In this document: piece by piece, positions 1 through 7,851 of the stretch
How the letters are laid out: each line of letters starts with the position of its first letter
How positions within the stretch are numbered: the stretch's first letter is position 1
Source: Micromonospora solifontis
Lineage (GTDB): Bacteria > Actinomycetota > Actinomycetes > Mycobacteriales > Micromonosporaceae
DNA: 32,586 nucleotides
NCBI RefSeq assembly: GCF_003725545.1
Contig: NZ_RJLN01000060.1
Location: 1-32,586, forward strand
Direction of reading: 5' to 3'
The notes under the pieces: generated by a model
What the model was told of the DNA's origin: nothing
The model's input: the letters and a program-made list of their open reading frames with translations, nothing else
The model's database searches: none
Program-made: the position numbers and the translations under genes

Positions 1-161
1 GCGGCCCACGCCGCCGCCCCTGCGGTCCACCGGCGGCCCTGCCGGCGACTCGGCAACGGGCGGGAAAGCGCGAATCGGACACGACCAGGCGTGGCCGTCG
101 CTACGGTCGATGAAGGGCCCGAGGGCCCGCCGCGCCGATCCCGCCACCGCAGGAGCAGCTC

Positions 162-1364
162 GTGCCCTTCGCCGCACCGGAGCCACCCGCCGGCCGGCTT
201 CCGGTTCGTGACCCGGAGTCGCCCCGACGGGTGACCCTGCTGGAGCTCTTCTTCGACCTGGTGTACGTGGTCGCGCTCTCCCTCATCTCCCGCGGGATGA
301 TCACCGACCTGAGCTGGGAACGCGCCTTCCAGTCCCTGATCATCCTGATGGCGATGTGGTGGACCTGGGCGATCACCACCCTGGTCACCGACATGTACGA
401 TCCGCAGCGCCCGCAGATCAAGGTCCTGATCGTCGCGGTGATGTTCGGGGCGTTGCTGATGACCACCGCCATCCCCGAGGCCTTCGCCGCCCGCGGGTTG
501 GTCTTCGCCGGGACGTACGTGGCGATCCATATCGGACGCGGGCTGTACCTCATGCCGGCCGTCCGCCGCCACCGGCAGACCCAGCGACGCGCGGCCCGGA
601 TCTTCGTCTGGTTCGCCGTCTCGTCGGTGCCGTGGCTGGTCGGTGGGGCCCTGGCCCACGGCCACGCCCGGGAGTGGCTCTGGACGCTGGCCCTGGCGAT
701 CGACTACCTGGGCTTCCGGCTGGCCTATCCGGTGCCCGGCCTCGGCGTCGTGCCGGACGCCCAGCGCAACGTCACCGCCGAGCATCTCTCCGAGCGCTAC
801 CAGCAGTTCTTCATCATCGCCCTGGGCGACGCCATACTGGTCACCGGCACCGTCTTCAGCCTGCACCACTCCGAGGTCGAGAACATCGGCGCCTTCACCA
901 TCGCCTTCGGCACCACGCTGCTGCTCTGGCGGATCTACGTCCACAAATCCGGGGAGCTGCTACCGCACGCCATCGCCCGGTCGAAGCAGCCGAACCGGTT
1001 CCTGAACACCGCGCCGTACACCCACCTGCTGCTGGTGGCCGGGGTGGTGACCTCGGCCGCGGGCTTCGACCTGGTGCTGCTCCATCCGATCGGGCACACC
1101 CCACCGGCCTGGCTGGCGGTCATCCTCGGCGGGCCGGCGATGTTCCTCGCCGGTCGCGCCGCCTTCGAGTACGAGGTGTTCAGCCGGGTCTCCCTCTCCC
1201 GCCCCGGCGGGCTGCTGGCGCTGCTCACCATCGCGCCGGCCGGGCTGTTCCTCGCGCCGATCTACACCGCGCTCGGCGCCATGCTGGTGCTGGCCGGCGT
1301 GGCGATCGCCGACCACCTGCGCAGCCGGGGGCGGCCGCCGGAGGAGCCCGCCCCGCCGCACTGA
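162..1364 (+). CDS. Low temperature requirement protein A (LtrA) family membrane protein
   Basis: This 400-residue polytopic membrane protein matches the LtrA family. The N-terminal signature TLLELFFDLVYVVALS is visible near residues 23-40 and is followed by a series of hydrophobic helices to the C-terminus. LtrA was named from a Listeria mutant with poor growth in the cold; its molecular function is not established. The internal motif around EHLSERYQQFFIIALGDAIL is also typical of the family. The GTG start at 162 is preceded by AGGAG at 151-155, a six-base spacing. The gene stands alone, with a separate small gene starting 115 bases after its stop. A weak possible -10 (TACGGT, 102-107) lies upstream. 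Confidence 0.9.
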   Translation: MPFAAPEPPAGRLPVRDPESPRRVTLLELFFDLVYVVALSLISRGMITDLSWERAFQSLIILMAMWWTWAITTLVTDMYDPQRPQIKVLIVAVMFGALLMTTAIPEAFAARGLVFAGTYVAIHIGRGLYLMPAVRRHRQTQRRAARIFVWFAVSSVPWLVGGALAHGHAREWLWTLALAIDYLGFRLAYPVPGLGVVPDAQRNVTAEHLSERYQQFFIIALGDAILVTGTVFSLHHSEVENIGAFTIAFGTTLLLWRIYVHKSGELLPHAIARSKQPNRFLNTAPYTHLLLVAGVVTSAAGFDLVLLHPIGHTPPAWLAVILGGPAMFLAGRAAFEYEVFSRVSLSRPGGLLALLTIAPAGLFLAPIYTALGAMLVLAGVAIADHLRSRGRPPEEPAPPH

Positions 1365-1410
1365 CCGCCCGGCATGGTCGGAATCAGCCGCGCCGGCCGC
1401 CGCGCGCCGT

Positions 1411-1438
1411 TTGACCGGACACCCGTTCTGGGTATCAC
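1411..1438 (+). promoter_or_regulatory. Candidate sigma-70-like promoter for the small membrane protein
   Basis: TTGACC at 1411-1416 and TATCAC at 1433-1438 are separated by 16 bases and lie about 40 bases before the ATG at 1480. The spacing and the -35 box are good; the -10 is imperfect. This is a visual match only. Confidence 0.35.
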
Positions 1439-1479
1439 GCCTGCACCTCGAATCCACCACTACCCGTGGAGGCAACCTA

Positions 1480-1686
1480 ATGCGCGGCACCTCGATAGTC
1501 GGCGTCCTGGTCGTCATCTGGCTCATCATCGGCGCTATCGCCGCCGGCCAGCGCGGCTACTACAGCAACGACGACAAGAACTGTGCCGAGGCGGGCACCA
1601 TCCTGGTCACCATCGTGGCCGGCCCGCTGAACTACATCGGCGCCAACCCCAAGGTGGACTGCAAGCTTCCCGAGCCGTCCAAGTAG
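1480..1686 (+). CDS. Small single-pass membrane or exported protein, 68 residues
   Basis: This is a short protein with an N-terminal hydrophobic segment (about residues 4-22, GVLVVIWLIIGAIAAG) and a C-terminal part with two cysteines that could pair outside the cell (C30 in KNCAEAG and C61 in VDCKLPE). I place the start at ATG 1480, not at the longer in-frame ATG at 1411, because GTGGAGG (1466-1472) gives an ideal ribosome binding site for 1480. The 23 residues upstream of that start also look non-coding. The protein ends in PEPSK. No function is recognisable. It resembles small conserved actinobacterial membrane peptides, but I cannot name a family. Confidence 0.75.
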   Translation: MRGTSIVGVLVVIWLIIGAIAAGQRGYYSNDDKNCAEAGTILVTIVAGPLNYIGANPKVDCKLPEPSK

Positions 1687-1701
1687 GTCCCCCCGCCCTC
1701 C

Positions 1702-1732
1702 GGCCCGCGCCCGCTCCCCCGCGGCGCGGGCC
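1702..1732. terminator. Hairpin between convergent genes
   Basis: GGCCCGCGCC (1702-1711) and its exact reverse complement (1723-1732) form a 10-bp G/C stem with an 11-base loop, starting 16 bases after the small protein's stop. It lacks a U tract, as is common in actinobacteria. Confidence 0.5.
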
Positions 1733-1833
1733 CTGTCGTGTCCGGCCCCACCCGGGCGCCGCCGGCGGTCGCGGTTTCCGGCGTTTGTCGGGCGGGCCTG
1801 GCGGTGAAGCCCCGGGCTGAGCCGGCGCGGCGC

Positions 1834-3939
1834 TCAGCCGCCGACGTGGATGCCGGGGCGGCGGGTGGGATCCGGCTCGGACTTGCGGATGATCTCGCGG
1901 ACCACCGGCGGGGTGTCGCCGCGGCCGAGGATCAGGTAGCGCAGCAGGTGTGCGATCGGGTTGCCCTCGGACCACTCGAAGTGGCAGTGCGGCCGGATCC
2001 CGGTGGCGTCCCGCAGGGCCAGCAGGATGGCGGCGATGGCGTTCGGCGCGGCCGCGCTGCTGGCGCGCAGGATCCGGTAGCCGCCGGATTCCACCCCGTG
2101 TACCCGCAGCACCCCGCTGAACTGCGACGGATCCGAGACGTCGATCTCCAGGAAGAGCACGTCGGCGGCGCCGGGCACCGGGTTCATGCCGCGCTGCGCC
2201 CGCTCCTTGACCCGGTACTCCTTCACCGAGCCGCGCTGCCGCTTGTTGGCGATCAGGTGCAGCCGGCCGTCGTGGGCGATCGAGTCGGCGATGAACCTGC
2301 GGGCCGGCTCGTCGAACTCGATCCGCTCGGCCCGCAACTCGGTGGTCCGGGACACCCGGGAGATCAGCGAGACGGCGATGATGCCCGCGATGAACAGGCC
2401 GGAGATGGCGATGCCGTCGGGCTTCGCGACGACGTTCTCGGTGAGGGCGTAGAGGAGCACCACGGTGAGCACCGCGAAGCCCACCCCGGCCAGCCGGTGC
2501 CGGGAGGCGTACGCCGCGATGGTCACCGCGATCGAGGCGGAGACCATCATCGCCAGGATCCCGGTGGCGTACGCCCCGGCCTGGGCGTTGACGTCGGCCC
2601 GGAAGGCGACCGTGATGGCGATGCTGATCGCGGTGTAGACCAGCACCACCGGGCGGACCGCCCGCCCCCACTCCGGAGCCATGCCGTACGCGGGCAGGTA
2701 GCGGGGCACGATGTTGATCAGACCGGCCATCGCGGACGCCCCGGCGAACCAGAGGATCAGGATGCTGCTGATGTCGTAGACCGTGCCGAACCCCTCGCCC
2801 AGGTGCTCGTGCGCCAGCCACGCGAGGGCCCGCCCGTTGGCGGCCCCGCCGGGCTGGAACTCCTCTGGCGGGATCAGCACGGTGGTGACGAACGTGGTGG
2901 CGATGAGGTAGACGGACATGATCAGCGCCGCGGTGGCGAGCAGCCTGCGGGTGTTGTGGATGCGGGCCCACAGCCGTGCCTCCGGGTCCGGGCCGTCGCC
3001 CTTCACCAGCGGCATCATGCTCACCCCGGTCTCGAAGCCGGACAGCCCGAGCACCAGCAGCGGGAAAGCGAGCACGCTGGTACGCAGCACATCGCCGACC
3101 CCGCCGAGCCCGGTGAGCCGGCCGGTCCAGTCGCCGACCGTCCCCGGGTCGGCGACGACCTCGGCCAGGCCGGCGAGCACGATCACCGCGTTCAGCGCGA
3201 GGAAGACCGCGACCAGCGGGATGGCCACCTGCACCGCCTCGCTGAACCCCATCAGGAACACCCCGCCCAGGATCAGCAGCAGCACGACCGTCACCAGCAC
3301 GGCGGCGGTGCCGCCGTGCGGGAAGGACTCCGGCAGGACCGGGTTCTCCAGCAGGTGGACGGTGGCGTCGGCGGCGGACAGGGTGATCGTGATGATCCAC
3401 GAGGTGGCCACGAAGCCGAGCAGCAGCAGCACGAAGATCTTGCCGCGCCAGAACGGCAGCAGCCGTTCCAGCATGGCGACCGACCCCTGGCCGTGCGGGC
3501 TCTCCCGGGCCACCCGCCGGTACATCGGCAGCATGCCGAACAGGGTCAGCGCCACGATCAGCAGGGTCGCCAGCGGGGAGAGCGCCCCGGCCGCGACCGC
3601 GGCGATGCCGGGCAGGTAGGACAGGGTGGAGAAGTAGTCGACGCCGGTCAGGCACATCACCTGCCACCACGGGTGCGCGGGGGCCTGGTGCTCGCGGGTC
3701 TCCGGGCCGACCGCCTGCACCCGGTGCTGGAAGAGCCACCGGGCCAGCGGGCGCGTCGGCTCGGCCGGGCGGGCCGGGGTGTCCACGCACGCGGGCACCC
3801 CGACCGGCCCCGGCCCCGTCCGGTGGCCGTGTTCCGGGTCGCGCGCCGCCCGCAGCGCCCGGTCCGCGGCGGCGGTCTGCGCCTGGTTGCGCCGCCCCCG
3901 CCCGCGCCGGGGCTGCCCCCCGTCCCGCCCGTCCGCCAT
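1834..3939 (-). CDS. APC-superfamily amino-acid/cation permease with C-terminal cytoplasmic domain
   Basis: This 701-residue transporter begins with a charged Arg/Ala-rich leader of roughly 80 residues. The membrane core follows, opening with WQVMCLTGVDYFSTLSYLPG, a typical TM1 region of APC permeases, and continues through about 12 hydrophobic segments to around residue 500. The last 170-200 residues are soluble and mixed in charge (EFDEPARRFIADSIAHDG to RPGIHVGG), as in the long actinobacterial members of this group. The substrate cannot be read from the sequence. I start at ATG 3939, because GAAGGGG (3951-3945) is spaced six bases from it and would overlap a GTG two codons upstream (3945). 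The gene converges on the small protein to its left. A strong hairpin separates it from the next gene upstream. Confidence 0.88.
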   Translation of the reverse strand: MADGRDGGQPRRGRGRRNQAQTAAADRALRAARDPEHGHRTGPGPVGVPACVDTPARPAEPTRPLARWLFQHRVQAVGPETREHQAPAHPWWQVMCLTGVDYFSTLSYLPGIAAVAAGALSPLATLLIVALTLFGMLPMYRRVARESPHGQGSVAMLERLLPFWRGKIFVLLLLGFVATSWIITITLSAADATVHLLENPVLPESFPHGGTAAVLVTVVLLLILGGVFLMGFSEAVQVAIPLVAVFLALNAVIVLAGLAEVVADPGTVGDWTGRLTGLGGVGDVLRTSVLAFPLLVLGLSGFETGVSMMPLVKGDGPDPEARLWARIHNTRRLLATAALIMSVYLIATTFVTTVLIPPEEFQPGGAANGRALAWLAHEHLGEGFGTVYDISSILILWFAGASAMAGLINIVPRYLPAYGMAPEWGRAVRPVVLVYTAISIAITVAFRADVNAQAGAYATGILAMMVSASIAVTIAAYASRHRLAGVGFAVLTVVLLYALTENVVAKPDGIAISGLFIAGIIAVSLISRVSRTTELRAERIEFDEPARRFIADSIAHDGRLHLIANKRQRGSVKEYRVKERAQRGMNPVPGAADVLFLEIDVSDPSQFSGVLRVHGVESGGYRILRASSAAAPNAIAAILLALRDATGIRPHCHFEWSEGNPIAHLLRYLILGRGDTPPVVREIIRKSEPDPTRRPGIHVGG

Positions 3940-3990
3940 CTGCACCCCTTCAGGCCCTGCCCCGACCGTAGGGCCGCGCCCGTGCGGGTC

Positions 3991-4036
3991 GCGGCATGTT
4001 GCGGTATCCGGTGGGCCGAAAACCGCAACATGCCGC
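3991..4036. terminator. Perfect 15-bp hairpin between two minus-strand genes
   Basis: GCGGCATGTTGCGGT (3991-4005) is followed after 16 bases by its exact reverse complement (4022-4036). It lies between the stop of the hypothetical gene at 4072 and the permease start at 3939. It could terminate the upstream gene or act as an operator for the permease. There is no U tract. Confidence 0.5.
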
Positions 4037-4071
4037 AGGCCGCGTGGCGGATCGGGCCGCGCCGGCCGGGC

Positions 4072-4491
4072 TCAGCCGGGGGGCGTACGCACGGCCTCCC
4101 GCAGTGCCTCGGGGTCGGTCACGGTCACCGTGACGGCCGGGTGGCGCGGCCAGGGGCCGGGTGCCAGGGCCGGCACCGGGGTGGCGAAGCGGAGGCAGAC
4201 CCCGGCGGCCACACTGCTGCCGAAGGTCACCCCGCCGTCGGCCAGGGACAGGCGCGGCCCGATCGCCCGCCACCAGCGGTACGGGCCGCCGAGTTCCGCC
4301 CCGGTGACGTTGCCGCGGGCGGTACGCAGCAGCCACGGGCCGAACCGGACGACCAGCTCGTCGGGGCCCAGCTCGACCCGGGCGGTCTCCGGGCGTATCC
4401 CGAGCAGGGCCAGGGGCAGCCGGAACGCCGGGTCGAAGCGGAACGCGAAGCGGCGGTTCGGGCCGGCTCCGGCGGGGTCGTCGTGGGCCAT
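4072..4491 (-). CDS. Conserved hypothetical protein, 139 residues
   Basis: This is a soluble protein without a signal peptide or membrane segment. It contains alternating beta-like stretches such as VELGPDELVVRFGPWLLRT and a central Tyr/Trp patch (GGPYRWWRAIGPRLSLADGG). It resembles short actinobacterial hypothetical proteins of similar size, but I cannot assign a function. The start at ATG 4491 has no obvious Shine-Dalgarno sequence, so the transcript may be leaderless. It precedes the permease gene on the same strand, with the 15-bp hairpin in between, so co-transcription is doubtful. Confidence 0.75.
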   Translation of the reverse strand: MAHDDPAGAGPNRRFAFRFDPAFRLPLALLGIRPETARVELGPDELVVRFGPWLLRTARGNVTGAELGGPYRWWRAIGPRLSLADGGVTFGSSVAAGVCLRFATPVPALAPGPWPRHPAVTVTVTDPEALREAVRTPPG

Positions 4492-4612
4492 GGCGGCGAC
4501 GTACCCGGCGGGGCCGGTCCGACACCCGGTCAGCCCGGACCGGCCCAGCCGCCACCCCGCCCACCGGGGCCGGCCGGCACCCCCCGGGCCGGCCGGCCCC
4601 CTTCTCCTCGGG

Positions 4613-5473
4613 TCATCCGCGCAGGTCCAGGCGGTCGGCGAGCCAGGCGATCCGGTCGTCGCGGACCAGGGCGGCGCCGAGGTCGTGCTCCTCGCCCGGA
4701 TAGAGCGAGACCCGGGCCCGCGGTGCGGCCGCGGCGAAGGCGGCGCGGGTGTCCGGGCCGACGAACCGGTCCGCGGCGGCGAACTGGAGGTACGCCCCGG
4801 CGCCGAGCCGCCCCGCCAGGTCCACCGGGTCGAGTCCGGCGAACACGGCGCGGTAGGCGGCCCGCTGCGCCTCGGGCAGCTGGAGCCAGTACAGGTCGAA
4901 CCAGTTCGCCCAGGTGGTGTCCGGCGCGAGGAGCACGGCGGTCCGCAGCCCGGGCTCCCCGGCGGCCAGGCCCGCGGCGTACATGGCGCCGTAGTCGTGG
5001 CCGACCACGGCGGTGCGGGTCCGGTCCACGCCGGGCTCGGCGAGCAGCCGCCGGTACGCCTGCCGCACCGCGTCGAGCTGGGCGGTCACCGCGGCGCGGT
5101 CCCGGGCGTCGCCGACCGGGTCGCCGGCCCACGGGAAGGTGAGCTGGGGCAGCACGGCGACCACCCCGCGCCCGGCCAACGCGGTCGCCTCGGCGAGGAA
5201 CTCGGTCCGGTCCTGGCTGGCCCGGCCCGGTTCGAACCAGTGCAGGCCCAGCACACCGGCCAGCCCGCCGCCCGTGCGCTGCGGGCGCACCAGCCAGGCC
5301 CGCACGGACGGCTGCCCGGGCACCGGGATCTCGATGTCCCGGACCACCACGGCGTCGGGATGCCCCCCGGCGGCGGCCTGGGCGGGCGCCTCCGCCCGTG
5401 CCCCGCCCGGACCGACGAGCGCGCCGGTCACCAACAGCACCGCGGTGGACACGAGTACGCGCAGACGTCGCAT
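4613..5473 (-). CDS. Exported alpha/beta hydrolase with Asp nucleophile elbow
   Basis: The 286-residue product starts with a Sec-type signal peptide (MRRLRVLVSTAVLLVTGALV, cleavage likely after ARA near residue 26) and continues as an alpha/beta hydrolase. The nucleophile elbow reads VVGHDYGAM, placing Asp160 where esterases have Ser. Asp236 (FAAADRFVG) and His264 (PGEEHDLG) fit the remaining triad positions. GHDxG is the elbow of haloalkane dehalogenases and epoxide hydrolases, yet overall shape and size look more like the dienelactone-hydrolase group. The substrate is unknown. The ATG at 5473 is chosen over the adjacent GTG because GGAGG (5484-5480) is spaced six bases from it. It is divergent from the CGNR regulator gene. 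Confidence 0.85.
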   Translation of the reverse strand: MRRLRVLVSTAVLLVTGALVGPGGARAEAPAQAAAGGHPDAVVVRDIEIPVPGQPSVRAWLVRPQRTGGGLAGVLGLHWFEPGRASQDRTEFLAEATALAGRGVVAVLPQLTFPWAGDPVGDARDRAAVTAQLDAVRQAYRRLLAEPGVDRTRTAVVGHDYGAMYAAGLAAGEPGLRTAVLLAPDTTWANWFDLYWLQLPEAQRAAYRAVFAGLDPVDLAGRLGAGAYLQFAAADRFVGPDTRAAFAAAAPRARVSLYPGEEHDLGAALVRDDRIAWLADRLDLRG

Positions 5474-5494
5474 CACACACCTCCATAGGTTTTT

Positions 5495-5504
5495 AAACGC
5501 GTTT
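5495..5504. promoter_or_regulatory. A/T-rich palindrome in a divergent intergenic region
   Basis: AAACGCGTTT is a perfect 10-bp palindrome inside an unusually A/T-rich stretch (5487-5508) between the exported hydrolase and the CGNR regulator. A possible -10 for the regulator (TAGGAT, 5520-5525) lies just downstream. It is a candidate operator shared by both genes; the assignment rests on position only. Confidence 0.35.
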
Positions 5505-5596
5505 TACAGATGATGACGGTAGGATGGCCGGCGGCGAGCGGTCAAGGCGGGAGGTACGGCGGACGTGTCGGCAACCGGACGGCGGAACGGGCCCGG

Positions 5597-6145
5597 ATGA
5601 GTGCGGTGCCACCCCTGGAACCCGCGCTGCGGCTGGCCATCGCGCTGCTGCACAGCTACTGGGTGCTCCAGGATCCGGTCGACCAGCTCTCGGTGACCCG
5701 GCTGCGGGCCACCGGTCGCGAGCTCGGCCTCGCCGAGGTCACCGACCCGCTCGGCGAGGCGGACCTGCCCCGGCTGCGGGACCTGCGGGAGCGGCTCTAC
5801 CAGGTCTTCGCCGCGCCCGATCCGGCCGCCCGGGTGGCCACCCTCAACGAGGTGCTAACGGAGGTCAGCGCGGGCACCGTGGTCGAGTCCACCCCGGAGG
5901 GCGACCTGCGGCTGACCCCGCTGCCCCGAGCCGCACCGATCGGACCGTTCGCCGCCACGGTCACCGGGGCGCTCGCCCGGGCCGCGACGACCGGCGGGGC
6001 GGACCGGTTCGGGGTCTGCGCGGCCGATCCCTGCCGGGCGCCCTACCTGGACCGGACCCGGGCGGGCCGGCAGCGGTACTGCTGCGAGCTGTGCAACAAC
6101 CGGGCCGCCGCGGCGGCGTACCGGAGCCGGTCCCGGCGCGGCTGA
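5597..6145 (+). CDS. CGNR zinc-finger (ABATE-domain) transcriptional regulator
   Basis: The 182-residue protein has an N-terminal stress-associated ABATE-like domain (about residues 5-125) and a C-terminal zinc finger. Cysteines are at 141 and 146, and the closing motif YCCELCNNR supplies 162/163 and 166. The family signature CGNR reads CNNR here, a one-residue variation. Such proteins are presumed DNA-binding regulators. I prefer ATG 5597, because the ABATE domain normally starts near the N-terminus. An in-frame ATG at 5510 would add 29 Gly/Arg-rich residues with no ribosome binding site. The upstream divergent hydrolase, separated by a palindrome, is the obvious candidate target. The C-terminus is followed one base later by the convergent phosphotransferase stop. 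Confidence 0.85.
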   Translation: MSAVPPLEPALRLAIALLHSYWVLQDPVDQLSVTRLRATGRELGLAEVTDPLGEADLPRLRDLRERLYQVFAAPDPAARVATLNEVLTEVSAGTVVESTPEGDLRLTPLPRAAPIGPFAATVTGALARAATTGGADRFGVCAADPCRAPYLDRTRAGRQRYCCELCNNRAAAAAYRSRSRRG

Positions 6146-6146
6146 G

Positions 6147-6887
6147 TCAGGCCAGCGCGGCGGTCCACCGGTCCACCTGCGCGTCGAGCAGGTCGGCGAT
6201 GGCCCGCCAGTAGGGGCCGTCCTGCGCGTGGATCCGCGCCCACGGCTGCACCCCGTCCCGGGCGCCCCGGCGCAGCAGGTCCGACATGGCTCGGGCGCGC
6301 GGGCCGAGCAGGGCGGCCAGGGCGGGCCGGTCCGCCGCCGGCAGGCCGTAGCCGTCGACGAAGACGCGCAGCCGGGCGGCGGACTCGTCGAGGGGGCGAT
6401 CCGGGCGCAGCCCGGCCATGCTCTGCGCCGCGTACGCCAACTCCCAGCCGCGGGTGCCCGGCCCTGCGCCGTCCCAGTCGATCAGCACCCAGCCGCGGGC
6501 GGACCGGACCAGGTTCCACGGCGCGGCGTCGTGATGGCAGATCAGCTCCTCGCCGTCCGGCGGGATGACCCGCTGCCACACCGCACCGGGCGGGGGCACG
6601 AAGGTGGCGGTCGCCCGGTGCAGGTCGGCCAGGAACGCGCCGATCGACGCCAACTCCGCCCGGGTGTACGTGCCGCGCGGGTCGCCCAGCTCCCCCGGGA
6701 CGTACTCCAGCACCTGGCGGCCCCGCTCGTCGCGGCCGAACGGCCGGGGCGCGCCGGCGAAGCCCACCGCGTGCAGGTGGGCGAGCAGGGCGTCGACGGC
6801 GTCGGTCCACGGGCCGGCCGGCCGCCGGACGGTGTCGCCGACCCGCACCACGCCGGCGGTCACGTTGCCCACCAGCGGCTGCTCCAC
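6147..6887 (-). CDS. Aminoglycoside-phosphotransferase-like (APH) kinase
   Basis: The 246-residue protein shows the APH/choline-kinase fold motifs. ICHHDAAPWNLV carries catalytic Asp120 and metal-binding Asn125, and LIDWDGAGPG (Asp137/Asp139) is the DFG equivalent. The N-lobe is short, so the ATP-binding lysine region is minimal. The family phosphorylates antibiotics, sugars or small alcohols; the substrate cannot be told here. I start at GTG 6887, supported by GAGG at 6899-6896 with eight bases spacing. The longer frame upstream to 7049 reads across a terminator hairpin and into the neighbouring gene and is not coding. It lies downstream of the DUF5995 gene, probably with its own promoter. 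Confidence 0.85.
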   Translation of the reverse strand: MEQPLVGNVTAGVVRVGDTVRRPAGPWTDAVDALLAHLHAVGFAGAPRPFGRDERGRQVLEYVPGELGDPRGTYTRAELASIGAFLADLHRATATFVPPPGAVWQRVIPPDGEELICHHDAAPWNLVRSARGWVLIDWDGAGPGTRGWELAYAAQSMAGLRPDRPLDESAARLRVFVDGYGLPAADRPALAALLGPRARAMSDLLRRGARDGVQPWARIHAQDGPYWRAIADLLDAQVDRWTAALA

Positions 6888-6920
6888 CGGCCCATCCTCG
6901 CACCCGGGCGGCGGGGCGGC

Positions 6921-6957
6921 GTCCCCGCGTTCCCCCCGGACGAGGGAACGCGGGGAC
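6921..6957. terminator. Perfect 14-bp hairpin after the DUF5995 gene
   Basis: GTCCCCGCGTTCCC (6921-6934) and its exact reverse complement (6944-6957) flank a nine-base loop, 12 bases beyond the stop of the minus-strand DUF5995 gene. The position and stem strength indicate transcription termination. Confidence 0.65.
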
Positions 6958-6969
6958 CCCCCGTCCCGG

Positions 6970-7740
6970 CTACTGCAGGAACGCCCCCAGCGGCGACAGC
7001 AGCAGCCGGCCGAGCAGCGCGGCGTTGTCGTCCAGCCGCGTCCGCTCACACTCGCGGGCCTCCGGGTCGTGCCGGCAGCGCCAGATCTTCTGCGCGTTGC
7101 GCCAGGCCACGTTGCGGGTGTACTCCACCAGCTCGCCCTGGTACCAGTCGTCGATGTCGCCGTTGACCATGTCGATCATGAGCTGCCAGTGGTCCAGGTA
7201 GCCCCGGCGCAGCTCGGGGATCCGCTCGGCGAAGATCCTGTTGATCTCCAGGTAGTCGCGGTGCTGGTCGCTGCCGTCGACCGGCTCGGACTCCAGGCTC
7301 TCCAGCGTGGTCACCAGGGCGAACGGCAGGTCGTAGTTGATGTGGGCGTTCACCCCGGCGGCAGCCGACGGCAGCGGCCGGGCGTCCGGGCCGCGCATCC
7401 GCTTGAACAGGCAGGACCACGCCTTCGGCGTGCTCGGGCTGGACTCGGTCCAGAAGCGCAGCGCGTCGAAGTACCGGGCGGCGAACTCCACGTCCAGCCG
7501 GGCCAGGAAGACCGGGTCCACGAACCGGTCGTCGTAGAGGCCGTCGAGCACCGTGGTGGTGATCACCAGGTAGAGCTTGTTGAAGTCCGCGAGCGGGCAG
7601 CTGGCCTCCAGTGGAGGCAGCCGGACCAGCAGATCCTGCAGCTTGGTGAGATGGTCGACGACCGCCGGCACGTCGGCGGGGTGGTCGGCGAGCAACCCGA
7701 CGATGTCCTGGTGCACAGGACCCCAGACCGGTTCGGTCAT
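6970..7740 (-). CDS. DUF5995 family protein
   Basis: The 256-residue soluble protein contains the run GVNAHINYDLPFALVTTLE (about residues 133-151) that marks the DUF5995 family, and conserved helical segments rich in Trp and acidic residues (MIDMVNGDIDDWYQGELVEY). The N/H/D-rich core suggests a helical bundle with a possible metal or ligand site, but no activity is known to me. The ATG at 7740 follows GGAGGAAAG, a good ribosome binding site. A perfect hairpin ends the gene. It is downstream of the large LuxR regulator on the same strand with a 111-base gap, so separate transcription is likely. Confidence 0.85.
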   Translation of the reverse strand: MTEPVWGPVHQDIVGLLADHPADVPAVVDHLTKLQDLLVRLPPLEASCPLADFNKLYLVITTTVLDGLYDDRFVDPVFLARLDVEFAARYFDALRFWTESSPSTPKAWSCLFKRMRGPDARPLPSAAAGVNAHINYDLPFALVTTLESLESEPVDGSDQHRDYLEINRIFAERIPELRRGYLDHWQLMIDMVNGDIDDWYQGELVEYTRNVAWRNAQKIWRCRHDPEARECERTRLDDNAALLGRLLLSPLGAFLQ

Positions 7741-7851
7741 CTTTCCTCCACAGTGGCCGGCGCACTCCCCGACGGCGCCGGCACCTCGGACAGCCTGTCA
7801 GCCGGCGTACGTCGGCCGGATCAGTAGAACGACGTATTCGCGCGACCGCGC

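Noticed and set aside
5510..5596. Longer start for the CGNR regulator at 5510
   Set aside because: No ribosome binding site, and the added residues are Gly/Arg-rich and outside the family's usual N-terminus.
6888..7049. N-terminal extension of the phosphotransferase
   Set aside because: It would translate the 14-bp terminator hairpin and the end of the DUF5995 gene.
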